Positions 26,090 to 34,262 are shown, counted from the first letter of the stretch. The stretch: 46,487 nt of DNA from Lysinibacillus sp. FJAT-14745 (GCF_001275675.1 NZ_LITM01000005.1:1-46487); one strand, 5' to 3'. The notes: generated by a model not told the origin, from the letters alone. A program made the numbers and translations.

Positions 26090-26150
26090 GCTCATCACCA
26101 TAATATGCGGTTGATTTAACAAATGTCATTCACAGCTTTTGGTGATAAGC
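26090..26150. repeat. Minimal ATCACCA-family element, copy F
   Basis: A 61-base element with GCTCATCACCA at the left and TGGTGATAAGC at the right (10 of 11 paired). It keeps the left-end motif ATAATATG-GTTGATTT and the right-end motif AACAAATGTCATTC of copies A and B with nothing between, so it looks like the deletion form of the family. It lies upstream of fur. Confidence 0.65.
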
Positions 26151-26169
26151 CACTTCCAAAGTGTATTGA

Positions 26170-26682
26170 TCAATTTATTACATAAGAAATAACAATAAAC
26201 TCAGCCACTATTATGATGAAAAATGCGATAAAATTCAACAAAATTGTCCGACCATCTATCATTTTCCCGATTTTTCTCTTCGACCAAGCTGGTACAAGTA
26301 AATTGCATAGGTTTAGCAACAATATACAATAGATGAGCTGAAATGGAAACCACCAAATCGTATAAACCCAGAAAGCTTCAAGCTTTTGTAATAAAAAAAC
26401 CGAGCTAAAACCAAAAAAGGTAGCTCGCATCGCTACTGTTACACGTACTAAAACCTTCAAGACACTATGTGTTGCCAGCAATAGTACAAGAGCTATTGAA
26501 ACAGCAACAGGTAACACTAAACGAAATAGAGAATGCCTGTCCCCATTTGTTAAACGAGGCTCTATAAATGAAATAAAAGGCTCTGCATTCGGCCCACCAA
26601 TAATATGAAATAAGATAACGCCACAAACGAAACTCACAGCAATAATGGAAGCGTGATAAAATATAGACACCGTACGAGACAT
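26170..26682 (-). CDS. Five-TM membrane protein in the spoIIM position
   Basis: The 170-residue protein has five evident membrane segments (about 5-27, 49-69, 80-98, 104-129 and 146-168) and few charged residues. In B. subtilis the gene between fur and nudF is spoIIM, a five-TM engulfment protein of about 214 residues. Topology and position agree, but I see no convincing sequence signature, so identity stays open. I start at 26682 (MSRTVSI), seven bases after AAGGAG; an ATG two codons earlier is too close to that site. Confidence 0.5.
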   Translation of the reverse strand: MSRTVSIFYHASIIAVSFVCGVILFHIIGGPNAEPFISFIEPRLTNGDRHSLFRLVLPVAVSIALVLLLATHSVLKVLVRVTVAMRATFFGFSSVFLLQKLEAFWVYTIWWFPFQLIYCILLLNLCNLLVPAWSKRKIGKMIDGRTILLNFIAFFIIIVAEFIVISYVIN

Positions 26683-26755
26683 AAACATGCTCCTTTTCTA
26701 TCAAGGTTTGTACAGCTTATGCTCGTCCGCTTCTATTATGCTAAAGATTATTTTC

Positions 26756-27292
26756 TTATTGTGCAGCAAGCCAAAGTACTGCAAACGCTGTCTTGGCGTC
26801 AAATATACGCTCATCTGCAACCATTTGCCCCGCTTCTTCCAACGAAACTTCTAATAATTCGACAAATTCATCTTCATCTAGATCTGCTTTATTTTCAACT
26901 TTATATAAATCTTTTGCCACAAATAGATGGATAATCTCGTCTGCGAAGCCTGGAGATGTTGCAAACGCTTGTAAATAAGTTAAGCTTTGTGCACCGTAAC
27001 CTGTTTCTTCCTCTAATTCACGGCGCGCCGTCACAATAGGTTCCTCACCAGGTTCAAGCTTACCAGCTGGAATTTCAATAATTGAACGTTCTAAAGCTTT
27101 GCGATATTGCTCCACTAATACTAACTTGCCTTCATCGGTAACAGCAATAACTGCAACTGCACCAGGATGCTTTATAATTTCTCTTTTTGCAACATTACCA
27201 TTCGGTAAAGTGACATCATCAACTTGTAGTTTCACAATTTTCCCGTCATAAATGGGTGTAGTCTTTGTCGTTTTTTCTTCAAACTTTTTCAT
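26756..27292 (-). CDS. nudF: ADP-ribose pyrophosphatase (Nudix hydrolase)
   Basis: Hydrolyses ADP-ribose to AMP and ribose 5-phosphate. The Nudix box is complete: GEEPIVTARRELEEETGY (GX5EX7REUXEEXGU). The N-terminus VDDVTLPNGNVAKREIIKHPGAVAV is typical of the ADPRase subfamily. Length 178 and position match B. subtilis NudF (YqkG). It is divergent from the aldo/keto reductase gene, sharing a 76-base promoter region. Confidence 0.92.
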   Translation of the reverse strand: MKKFEEKTTKTTPIYDGKIVKLQVDDVTLPNGNVAKREIIKHPGAVAVIAVTDEGKLVLVEQYRKALERSIIEIPAGKLEPGEEPIVTARRELEEETGYGAQSLTYLQAFATSPGFADEIIHLFVAKDLYKVENKADLDEDEFVELLEVSLEEAGQMVADERIFDAKTAFAVLWLAAQ

Positions 27293-27368
27293 TGACTATA
27301 ACCTCGCTTGTTCTTCAGATATGTTCATTGTACCATTACAAGTAGAGAAATCGAAGGAGGGCATTGGC

Positions 27369-28268
27369 ATGAAAAAAAGACAGCTTGGCTCAAGTGAATT
27401 GTTAATTTCAGAAATTAGTTTAGGGGGCATGTCTCTTTCGACGGATAAGAAAAAGGCTGCAGAGATCGTCGATATGGCATTAGATGCTGGCATTAATTAC
27501 ATCGATACAGCCGATTTATATGATTTTGGGGCAAATGAAGAAATGATCGGCGCTATTTTAGGAAAACGTCGTCAAAATGTAATAGTCGCGACGAAAGTTG
27601 GTAATCGATGGACAGAAGGTGTAGAAGGTTGGCATTGGGATGCATCCCCTTCTTATCTAAAGGAAGCTGTACACGCTAGCTTGAAACGACTAGGTACTGA
27701 CTATATTGATGTTTATCAGTTACACGGTGGGACTACCCAGGATAATTGGGATGGCATTATCGACACATTTGAAGATTTGAAAAAGGATGGTTTGATTCGA
27801 GAATATGGCATTTCTTCTATCAGACCAAATGTACTAAAGCGTTTTTTACCAGCAAGCTCTGCAAAAAGTGTCATGATGCAATATAGTGCTTTGGATCGTC
27901 GTCCAGAAGAATGGCTCGATTTTATCGCAAGTGAGGGGGCTTCCGTTGTAACACGTGGGACTGTTGCAAAAGGTATACTAACAAATAGCTGGCAAGAGCG
28001 GTTACAGCGTGTCAATGGCTTTAACACTTACACAGTGGACGAATTAACAGCAACATTAACAGGTTTAGCTTCATATTATGACGATTTACATGCACTAGCA
28101 CTCGCCTTTAATCTGGCGGAATCTACTATCGCCTCAACAGTGATTGGTGCAAGCTCACAGGAACAGCTGGCGCAAACACTCGCTGCCTATGAAAAAATGG
28201 ATTCGATAACAGATTTTAAAGCAGTAAAAGAGCTAACAAAAGCCGAACAATATATGGAGCACCGATGA
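27369..28268 (+). CDS. Aldo/keto reductase (YqkF-like)
   Basis: NADPH-dependent carbonyl reductase of unknown substrate, a TIM-barrel AKR. The catalytic tetrad is visible: Asp and Tyr in IDTADLYDFGANEEMIG, Lys in ATKVG and His in VYQLHGG. I use the ATG at 27369 (MKKRQLGSS), eight bases after GAAGGAGGG; the frame is open for 39 more codons upstream but would run into nudF. Length 299. Its stop overlaps the VanZ-like gene by four bases, so the two form an operon. B. subtilis has yqkF beside nudF in the same arrangement. Confidence 0.87.
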   Translation: MKKRQLGSSELLISEISLGGMSLSTDKKKAAEIVDMALDAGINYIDTADLYDFGANEEMIGAILGKRRQNVIVATKVGNRWTEGVEGWHWDASPSYLKEAVHASLKRLGTDYIDVYQLHGGTTQDNWDGIIDTFEDLKKDGLIREYGISSIRPNVLKRFLPASSAKSVMMQYSALDRRPEEWLDFIASEGASVVTRGTVAKGILTNSWQERLQRVNGFNTYTVDELTATLTGLASYYDDLHALALAFNLAESTIASTVIGASSQEQLAQTLAAYEKMDSITDFKAVKELTKAEQYMEHR

Positions 28269-28735
28269 AAAAATGGCTTATTTTAATAGCATTTTTAGTA
28301 GTACTTGCGATTTCCTCTAGTATGACCTATCAACAACAGTCTATTATTCCAGAATTGGAGCAAGTATTAGCAAATAAGCCGTTTGAAAAGCAATTATCTG
28401 TTTTAAAAATTCCTTATTGGGACACAGTTGTTTCTGTGGAAGAACGTGGTTACTTTAAGTTTGTAGAATTTTTAATTCGGAAATTAACGCATTTTGTTGG
28501 ATTCGGCTGCATTGCACTTGCAATATATTTTGTATGGGGAAAGCGTCGGCTCGCAGCAGGTGTCGCTATTGGCGGGACAGCTCTTATTGCAATGCTTGAT
28601 GAGTTTCGTCAAAGCTTTACACCAGGACGCATGATGAGCGGACAGGATGTTATTGTGGATACAGCGGGCGCAATTGTTTTTGTTGGGATTGTAGTGTTGG
28701 TGAAGAAAATTTTAAAAAGACAAAGGGCTCTTTAA
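28265..28735 (+). CDS. VanZ-like membrane protein
   Basis: Small polytopic membrane protein of the VanZ family, whose founding member gives low-level teicoplanin resistance; the function of most members is unknown. Segments at about 4-21, 74-95, 99-110 and 132-150 flank the family motif RKLTHFVGFGCIALAIY and LDEFRQSFTPGRMMSGQDVIVDTAGA. Length is 156. The ATG overlaps the upstream TGA. The Tn3-derived element begins 38 bases after its stop, so a native terminator may have been displaced. Confidence 0.8.
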   Translation: MKKWLILIAFLVVLAISSSMTYQQQSIIPELEQVLANKPFEKQLSVLKIPYWDTVVSVEERGYFKFVEFLIRKLTHFVGFGCIALAIYFVWGKRRLAAGVAIGGTALIAMLDEFRQSFTPGRMMSGQDVIVDTAGAIVFVGIVVLVKKILKRQRAL

Positions 28736-28768
28736 ATTTTATTAAGTCAAGTTATAAGCTGAAACTAC

Positions 28769-28811
28769 TTTAAGGGGTACCGTCAGGAAAATGCGGATTT
28801 ACAACGCTAAG
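28769..28811 (+). repeat. Left end of Tn3-derived element: TTTAA target duplication plus 38-bp terminal inverted repeat
   Basis: TTTAA (28769-28773) is followed by GGGGTACCGTCAGG... to 28811 (ends CAACGCTAAG). The start GGGGTACCG and end CGCTAAG are those of Tn3-family ends such as Tn1546 and Tn4430. It matches the right end at 37 of 38 bases. Confidence 0.95.
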
Positions 28812-28992
28812 CCTATTTTCAAGACGATCCCCCCATTTTTAACAACGTTAAGAATGTTTTAGTGGTCTTAAAGAATCTAATGAGATCACTTTCTCCGAAT
28901 TAAAATGGTATTCTCCTAGTAAATTAATATGTTCCCCAGCCTAAAGGTGACATATGGTGCAATAACTCTTCATTAAAACTACCTGTCCGTTT

Positions 28993-29490
28993 TTGATATT
29001 CAACTTTGAAGAAAAAGTTTCCGGAGCAACAAAAGATCGTGAGCAACTTCAAAAAATGTTAGAGGAAATACAAGAAGGTGACATCATTTATGTTACGGAC
29101 TTAACTCGGATTACTCGTAGTACACAAGATTTATTTGAATTAATCGATAACATACGAAGTAAAAAGGCAAATTTAAAATCCTTAAAAGATACATGGCTAG
29201 ATTTATCAAAAGATAATCACTACAGCCAATTCTTAATGACGGTTATGGCGGGTGTAAACCAATTAGAACGTGATCTTATCCGTATGCGGCAGCGTGAAGG
29301 GATTGAACTGGCTAAGAAAGAAGGAAAGTTTAAAGGTCGGTTAAAGAAGTACCATAAAAATCATGCAGGAATGAATTATGCAGTAAAGCTTTATAAAGAA
29401 GGAGATATGACTGTAAATCAAATTTGTGAAATGACAAATGTGTCTAGGGCCTCATTATATAGAAAGCTATCGGAAAGGAACAGTCGATGA
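28993..29490 (+). pseudogene. Truncated Tn3-type serine resolvase (tnpR remnant)
   Basis: The frame can start only at TTG 28993 and joins normal resolvase sequence at EKVSGATKDREQLQKMLEEI. The later conserved parts follow: TDLTRITRST, MAGVNQLERDLIRMRQREGIELAK and the C-terminal helix-turn-helix (MTVNQICEMTNVSRASLYRKL). About 35 N-terminal residues, including the YxRVS segment with the nucleophilic serine, are missing. The protein would bind DNA but could not cleave, so I treat it as a pseudogene. Confidence 0.85.
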
Positions 29491-29550
29491 GTTATACCAA
29501 AAATCGGAAATATATAATAGAAAATAAATTTCATATAGAGGTGGAATTAT

Positions 29551-30513
29551 ATGCCTAAAATTGACAATATGTTAGCAATTTTATGGATGCTTCGTTCAGG
29601 TGAAAAAATTACTGCAAAACAAATTTCAGAAAAGTTAGAGATGAATATAAGGACTGTTTATCGTTATATTGATACACTTTCAACAAGTGGTGTACCAATA
29701 ATTTCAGAACCAGGACATAACGGTGGATACACTTTATTGAACAATTTTATTGAAGCTCCTCTTTTTTTTGATTTTGAGGAGCAAACCTCACTATTTCACG
29801 CTGCTGTTTTTGCAGAAGAAGCCGGATATTATGGAGGTGAAGCACTAAATAGGGCTATTTCAAAGCTAAGCAAATATTCAAATCAAGAGCAGGAAACAAA
29901 GGTAAACCAACATTTAACCAGTCTTGAAGTAATAAGTCGATTAAGTTCTCACACTATGGAACCTTTCTTAAAGGACTTAGAGCAGGCTGTAGCTGATGGA
30001 TACTCTATAAAAATTCTATACCATAAAAGTGGCGAAGAGCAATCAAAGTATAGATTGGTTGATCCGTACAGAATTATTTATTGGAATAATAAGTGGTATT
30101 TGATTGGATTTTGTCATCTCAGGAATGATATCCGTAGTTTTAGAGTAGATCGAATTGAAAGTCTAATGCTAACCAAAAATAAGTTTAACCAGCCAGAAAA
30201 TTTTTCAGCACGTGACTTTTTTATGAAAAACCTCCTTCCAACTATAGAAGATAAAGAAGGGATTATTTCTTTAGTTATTAATGGAAATACAAGTACGTTG
30301 GATGATATTTGCCAACATTGGTTTTTAGGACATTATTTACAAGAACGGACTTCAAATCAAGCTGTTTTTCTTCTTGAAAAAGATATGATACATACATATG
30401 TACCTTATTTACTTTTACCGTACAATAAATCTATTAAAGTTATTGAGCCAATAAGTCTTAAGAAAAGACTTATTGAAGTTCTGTCGGAATTAATAAAATT
30501 TCATCAAGTATAA
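29551..30513 (+). CDS. YafY-family transcriptional regulator (HTH-WYL)
   Basis: The 320-residue protein has an N-terminal helix-turn-helix (about 1-60: KITAKQISEKLEMNIRTVYRYIDTL), a linker, and a WYL domain at about 140-230. The ligand-sensing part is seen as YRLVDPYRIIYWNNKWYLIGFCHLR, then RSFRVDRIESL; this family usually has WYL where this one has WYL in KWYLIGF. The start follows AGAGGTGG. As passenger in a Tn3-derived element and immediately upstream of a DJ-1/PfpI gene, it probably controls that gene. Its ligand is unknown. Confidence 0.85.
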   Translation: MPKIDNMLAILWMLRSGEKITAKQISEKLEMNIRTVYRYIDTLSTSGVPIISEPGHNGGYTLLNNFIEAPLFFDFEEQTSLFHAAVFAEEAGYYGGEALNRAISKLSKYSNQEQETKVNQHLTSLEVISRLSSHTMEPFLKDLEQAVADGYSIKILYHKSGEEQSKYRLVDPYRIIYWNNKWYLIGFCHLRNDIRSFRVDRIESLMLTKNKFNQPENFSARDFFMKNLLPTIEDKEGIISLVINGNTSTLDDICQHWFLGHYLQERTSNQAVFLLEKDMIHTYVPYLLLPYNKSIKVIEPISLKKRLIEVLSELIKFHQV

Positions 30514-30516
30514 TAT

Positions 30517-30547
30517 AACTTCCCTGACGTTAGCTGTCAGGGAAGTT
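30517..30547 (+). terminator. Strong hairpin between the WYL regulator and the DJ-1 gene
   Basis: A perfect 12-bp stem AACTTCCCTGAC / GTCAGGGAAGTT with a seven-base loop, then GTATTATAC rather than a good T-tract. It may be a terminator, or an operator-like palindrome before the DJ-1 gene. Confidence 0.55.
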
Positions 30548-30590
30548 GTATTATACTTGGCTATATCAATTGGGATTGGAGTGTTATTTA

Positions 30591-31223
30591 ATGCAAACAA
30601 AAAAAGTTTATCTTTATGTATTTAATACAATGTCAGACTGGGAATATGGGTATTTAATTGCTGAACTAAACTCAGGAAGATATTTCAAAAAAGATTTAGC
30701 ACCTTTAAAAGTAGTCACAGTGGGAGCTAATGAAGAAATTATTACTACAATGGGAGGACTGAGCATAAAACCAGATATTTCCTTTGATGAATGTACTCTT
30801 GAGAGTAAAGACCTTTTAATTTTACCTGGAGGGACTACTTGGAGGGAAGATATTCATCAACCTATCATGGAAAGAATTGGCGAAGCTTTAAAGCTTGGCA
30901 CTATTGTTGCTGCAATTTGTGGTGCAACTGAGGGTCTCGCGAATATGGGATACCTAGATTCTAGAAAGCATACAAGTAATAACTTAGAGTATATTAAAAT
31001 GGTGTGTCCTAATTATAAAGGAGAAAAATTTTATGAGATAGGACCTGTAGTATCTGATGCAAATTTAGTTACTGCATCAGGAGTAGTACCTCTGGAATTT
31101 GCGATGGAAGTACTGAAAAAATTAGATGTATTTGCACCAGATACATTACATTCATGGTATAACCTAAATAAGACTCACAAACCTGAATACTTCTTCCAGT
31201 TAATGAATTCAATAAATAGATGA
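30591..31223 (+). CDS. DJ-1/PfpI family protein
   Basis: Member of the class I glutamine-amidotransferase-like superfamily; relatives act as glyoxalase III/deglycase-type enzymes, chaperones or amidases, and the activity here is not evident. The nucleophile elbow is AAICGATEGLA (Cys about 110), with the upstream acidic strand LLILPGGTTWRED. I start at 30591 (MQTKKVYLYVF), after TTGGAGTG; an in-frame ATG 45 bases earlier lies too near the preceding hairpin. Length is 210. It is carried in the Tn3-derived element with the WYL regulator. Confidence 0.82.
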   Translation: MQTKKVYLYVFNTMSDWEYGYLIAELNSGRYFKKDLAPLKVVTVGANEEIITTMGGLSIKPDISFDECTLESKDLLILPGGTTWREDIHQPIMERIGEALKLGTIVAAICGATEGLANMGYLDSRKHTSNNLEYIKMVCPNYKGEKFYEIGPVVSDANLVTASGVVPLEFAMEVLKKLDVFAPDTLHSWYNLNKTHKPEYFFQLMNSINR

Positions 31224-31255
31224 GCTTAAAATCAACTTAGCAGTTTTATATTAGT

Positions 31256-31575
31256 TCAGGTGTGTTGATTAACCATTTTTATACATCCAAAGAGGCTGAT
31301 TTCCGCTACGGGCTACTCGCTTTCCTGCGGGCGAGCGTCGAGCCGCTTCCTCCGCTTCGCTCCGTGCAGGGTCTCGGGCCAACACGATGTTGGTCACGAA
31401 GGCGTTATCACAGGATGTGATGGTTTTAGCCTTCGTTCCTCTATCGCTTTCCCGCGGGAGTCGAGTAGCCCTACGCTACAATCAGTTAAAATGGAAATAT
31501 ATTGGCAAAGTGGTAACGAAAAAATCATTTTATCGCTCAATAATAAACTTATTTTTTCCTAATCAACACGCCTGA
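31256..31575. repeat. MITE-like structured repeat, copy D
   Basis: Outer ends TCAGGTGTGTTGATTA (31256-31271) and its mirror (31560-31575) pair at 15 of 16 bases. Nested inside is a second inverted pair (CTGATTTCCGCTACGG... and ...CGCTACAATCAG). A hairpin module at 31379-31436 has CCAACA/TGTTGG, then ACGAAGGC/GCCTTCGT around ATCACA/TGTGAT. It shares this layout with copy C. It lies inside the Tn3-derived element, after the DJ-1 gene. Confidence 0.78.
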
Positions 31576-31751
31576 TATTTGTTAAATAATTACCATGCTT
31601 TGATGTCAAAGCATGGTTTTTGTCCATAACCTAAAATTTTATAGAAGTACAAAAATTACAAAGCACTACCGAAGTTATTGTAAATAGAACTAATAACTAA
31701 ATCTCTTTTTAATCTTATTGAACAACGGTGGACTTGTAATATTTAAAGCTC

Positions 31752-31794
31752 CTTAACGTTGTAAATCCGCATTTTCCTGACGGTACCCCTTTAA
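31752..31794 (-). repeat. Right end of Tn3-derived element: 38-bp inverted repeat plus TTTAA duplication
   Basis: The mirror image of the left end, ending CGGTACCCC at 31789, followed by TTTAA (31790-31794). Only one of 38 positions differs (C/T near the inner edge). Confidence 0.95.
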
Positions 31795-31891
31795 ATAGGG
31801 TATTCTTATTTAATGTCACACAATATATGTATAGAAATTAAAAGGAATTCAAATTTACTTGGATTGAGTTTAGGACAGATAAAAATTATCA

Positions 31892-31917
31892 AAAACACTT
31901 ACTTCGGTAGGTGTTTT
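31892..31917. terminator. UUCG-capped bidirectional terminator
   Basis: AAAACACTTAC - TTCG - GTAGGTGTTTT with T-rich tails on both strands. It belongs to the region 31795-32154, in which I see no convincing gene, only short unsupported frames. It may have ended the transcript that the transposon separated from the VanZ-like gene. Confidence 0.65.
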
Positions 31918-32154
31918 TGTATTTTCTATATGTGGTCTTTCATATCAATTCCTCTTCATTATTACTGTCATAAATTACCTTCCTTAATTTTCATAAAATC
32001 TTAAGAAATCCCCTAAGTTTTTATTAATAATTATTCTTTATACTTAGTACTATCCTGATGAAAGGGATACAAGGTACGAAAGAACCATTACTACGAACAC
32101 TGCATTTTAGCATATAATGGTATTTTGTTAAGTTAAATAAAAGGAGAAATCACT

Positions 32155-33273
32155 ATGAAAAAAACAACTAAGAAATCTTGGATGATTGTATCGGCACTAT
32201 CAATAGGAATGGCTGTCTTCACGCCACATCAAGCTGAGGCAACAACAGCAAAACCAACAAATGAAATAACTGTTAAAGCTGAGCAACAAATTAAAGGAAC
32301 TATTAAAAGCGTTCTCGAAGATAGCATCACAATCAAAGGAAAAGACGGTAAAAACTATTATATCGGAATTCAGAAATTTTCAGATGAGCAAATAGCAAAA
32401 ATGAAGTTAGTTGAAGGTCAGGAAATCTCTGTAGAAGGTAGCTTAGTAGAAGATTATTCAGACTTCTATACGTTTGATGTATATAAGAAAAGCTTACCTA
32501 AAGAAATAACAAAAGAAGATTTAGCAAAATTAGAAAAAATGTTTAATCAAATGAAAAAGTTAGAGAAAGGAGAGAAATATGATGAATTAGATAAAATTAT
32601 TATTGGAATGGATAAAATCATAAAGCCGTATTTTTTAGCTAGCTGGGTACCAGAATCCTTCGAAAAGGTCCTAGAAGATTATGGTTTTAGTGATAAAAAT
32701 ATTGTTATTAAAGAAAACGATAAAAAACAGCTAAAAGATATTTATCAACAGTGGATCAAACTACAGAAATCTGGTAAAGAAGAAAAAGCACAAGAAAAAT
32801 TTGATGAATTCCAGAAGATTCTTCAACCTTACTTAGATGCACTATATCCACCAGTAACATTCGAACAATACATTTCAGATATGGAATTAAATATTCCAGC
32901 TGAAGCAATGCCAAAACTAAAAACAATTTATAAAGATGCCCAAAAAGCAGATAAGGAGAAAAATGATCAATTATCTGAAAAGCTATGGAATGACTTCAAT
33001 GAAATGATTAATCCATACACGAAGCCACTTAGCTTTGAAGATTACTTATCTAACTTTGATTTCGAAATCAAAGCAACAGATAAAAAACAATTAAAAAAGC
33101 TTTATGAAGAAGCAATAGCTCTTGATAAAAAAGGTGACTCTGAAAAATCTAGTGAAAAATGGGCTGCTATCGACAAAATTTTAAAACCATATTATGAAGC
33201 AAATAAAGAAATTTTAATCTCAGCTTCTAAAGTAACAATAAACGGCAAAGTTTACCTCACACAGCATAAGTAA
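32155..33273 (+). CDS. Secreted repeat protein of unknown function
   Basis: The 372-residue protein has a signal peptide (1-29, basic start, hydrophobic core, cleavage after QAEA). A beta-rich domain at about 40-110 contains IKGTIKSVLEDSITIKGKDGK, resembling a small OB-like fold. Four diverged helical repeats of about 55 residues follow (about 118-159, 168-226, 235-288, 293-346). Each has the pattern SFEDYLSNFDFEI / KKQLKKLYEEAIALDKKG / KWAAIDKILKPY. Lysine and glutamate are very abundant. AAAGGAG precedes the ATG. No catalytic motif is visible; it could be a wall-associated or binding protein. I do not recognise the family. Confidence 0.75.
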   Translation: MKKTTKKSWMIVSALSIGMAVFTPHQAEATTAKPTNEITVKAEQQIKGTIKSVLEDSITIKGKDGKNYYIGIQKFSDEQIAKMKLVEGQEISVEGSLVEDYSDFYTFDVYKKSLPKEITKEDLAKLEKMFNQMKKLEKGEKYDELDKIIIGMDKIIKPYFLASWVPESFEKVLEDYGFSDKNIVIKENDKKQLKDIYQQWIKLQKSGKEEKAQEKFDEFQKILQPYLDALYPPVTFEQYISDMELNIPAEAMPKLKTIYKDAQKADKEKNDQLSEKLWNDFNEMINPYTKPLSFEDYLSNFDFEIKATDKKQLKKLYEEAIALDKKGDSEKSSEKWAAIDKILKPYYEANKEILISASKVTINGKVYLTQHK

Positions 33274-33497
33274 AGGATTTCAGGCTATATTCCTTACGTC
33301 ATTGAAAAATGATTTAGGGATTAGCCTCTTTCTTTTCCTAGCTCTGCACAAATATACACTCTCTTTCAAGGTCGCAGAAGTGAGCTTCAGGAAGCCCACT
33401 TCTGTGATGTACTAATTATTTAATATAATGTGTGACATTAAAGACAACCTCTTGATATTTCTGTTTTATAATACATTCACTTGTCTTTAATTTGATG

Positions 33498-34001
33498 TCA
33501 GACGAATCTCCAAAAATATAGTTCTTCAGATTCTGAATATAATGTTGCCCCCGCTTTTTGTAAGACTTTATGCGAGGCAATATTATTTTTATCTGTATCA
33601 GCAACCACATAATTAACAGTAGATTGACGTAGTAACCAATCTTTCATCACCCTAACAGTTTCCGTCATGTATCCCTTTCCCTGATATTGAGGAAATGTGT
33701 AATACCCGATTACGACTTCGCCCTGCTCATTCGGTAGACCTTTTAGCATAATGCCACCAACGATACAGTTTTTTTCTATCGATACGATTAACCAATTTGT
33801 GTACCAAATATAATTTTCCTCTTCTTCTAATACTTTCGATAGTCTAAACTTCAAAGCTTGTCTTAATTCTTCATCAAGAAAAACTGCTTTACTACTCACT
33901 GACAACTCTATTTCCAATGTCTTTTCTTCATTAATTAGTAAGTCTAAATTCTTTGCATTTAATGGGATTAATCTTAATCTTTTAGTGCTTAATTCAATCA
34001 T
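33498..34001 (-). CDS. GNAT family N-acetyltransferase (RimJ/RimL-like)
   Basis: Acetyl-CoA-dependent acetyltransferase of unknown acceptor. The family features are an N-terminal TKRLRLIPL strand, the acetyl-CoA loop YTFPQYQGKGYMTETVRVM (Q/RxxGxG/A) and ADTDKNNIASHKVLQKAGA. I start at 34001 (MIELSTKRL), five bases after AGGAGAG; the frame is open 20 codons further upstream without a better site. Length is 167. An inverted repeat (33374-33406) lacking a T-tract lies between this gene and the secreted-protein gene. Confidence 0.82.
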   Translation of the reverse strand: MIELSTKRLRLIPLNAKNLDLLINEEKTLEIELSVSSKAVFLDEELRQALKFRLSKVLEEEENYIWYTNWLIVSIEKNCIVGGIMLKGLPNEQGEVVIGYYTFPQYQGKGYMTETVRVMKDWLLRQSTVNYVVADTDKNNIASHKVLQKAGATLYSESEELYFWRFV

Positions 34002-34134
34002 TTTTTCTCTCCTATCATAGATTGTAACTAAACTATTATTAAGAGATATATGTATTGGCAACGTCTCCTGTTTTTTAAGATGATTAATTTTATCATTACA
34101 GGTATATAATGTAAATCACTATATCTTTATGACT

Positions 34135-34218
34135 AATTGTTCCGATAAAAACATAAATCATTCCGATAAATCTTAGAATCTTTCCGATAAATCTCGAAAT
34201 CTTTCCGATAAATAAAAT
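34135..34218. repeat. 21-bp tandem array (locus 3 of 4)
   Basis: Four 21-base units from 34135: AATTGTTCCGATAAAAACATA, AATCATTCCGATAAATCTTAG, then two close to AATCTTTCCGATAAATCTCGA. The first two units are almost identical, in order, to those at 42242. The array abuts the terminator at 34210-34253. Confidence 0.9.
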
Positions 34219-34253
34219 ATCCCTCCTCGAAAAGTTGATAATTCGAGGAGGGG
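34210..34253 (-). terminator. Terminator of the 5-deoxypentose operon
   Basis: An 11-bp stem CCCTCCTCGAA / TTCGAGGAGGG followed on the minus strand by ATATTTTATTT. It lies ten bases past the aldolase stop. Confidence 0.8.
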
Positions 34254-34262
34254 TTTAAATGA

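Larger units (their letters stand above)
28774..31789 (+). mobile_element. Tn3-family-derived transposon, transposase-less, with passenger genes
   Basis: A 3016-base segment bounded by 38-bp inverted repeats (28774-28811 and 31752-31789, one mismatch) and by identical 5-bp TTTAA repeats outside, the duplication length of the Tn3 family. Inside, left to right: about 180 bases of non-coding sequence, a truncated resolvase gene, a WYL-domain regulator, a DJ-1/PfpI gene and a structured repeat (copy D). No transposase is present, so it could move only if supplied in trans. The intact duplication suggests insertion as a unit, fairly recently. Confidence 0.88.

Noticed and set aside
26170..26682. 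Firm assignment as spoIIM
   Set aside because: Position and five membrane segments agree, but the protein is about 40 residues short and no family motif is visible.
28735..32154. Prophage or integrative element
   Set aside because: No integrase, structural or att-like sequence; 38-bp inverted ends and a 5-bp duplication identify a Tn3-type unit instead.
33374..33406. Terminator between the secreted-protein and acetyltransferase genes
   Set aside because: A good inverted repeat (AGAAGTG..CACTTCT) but no T-tract on either strand.
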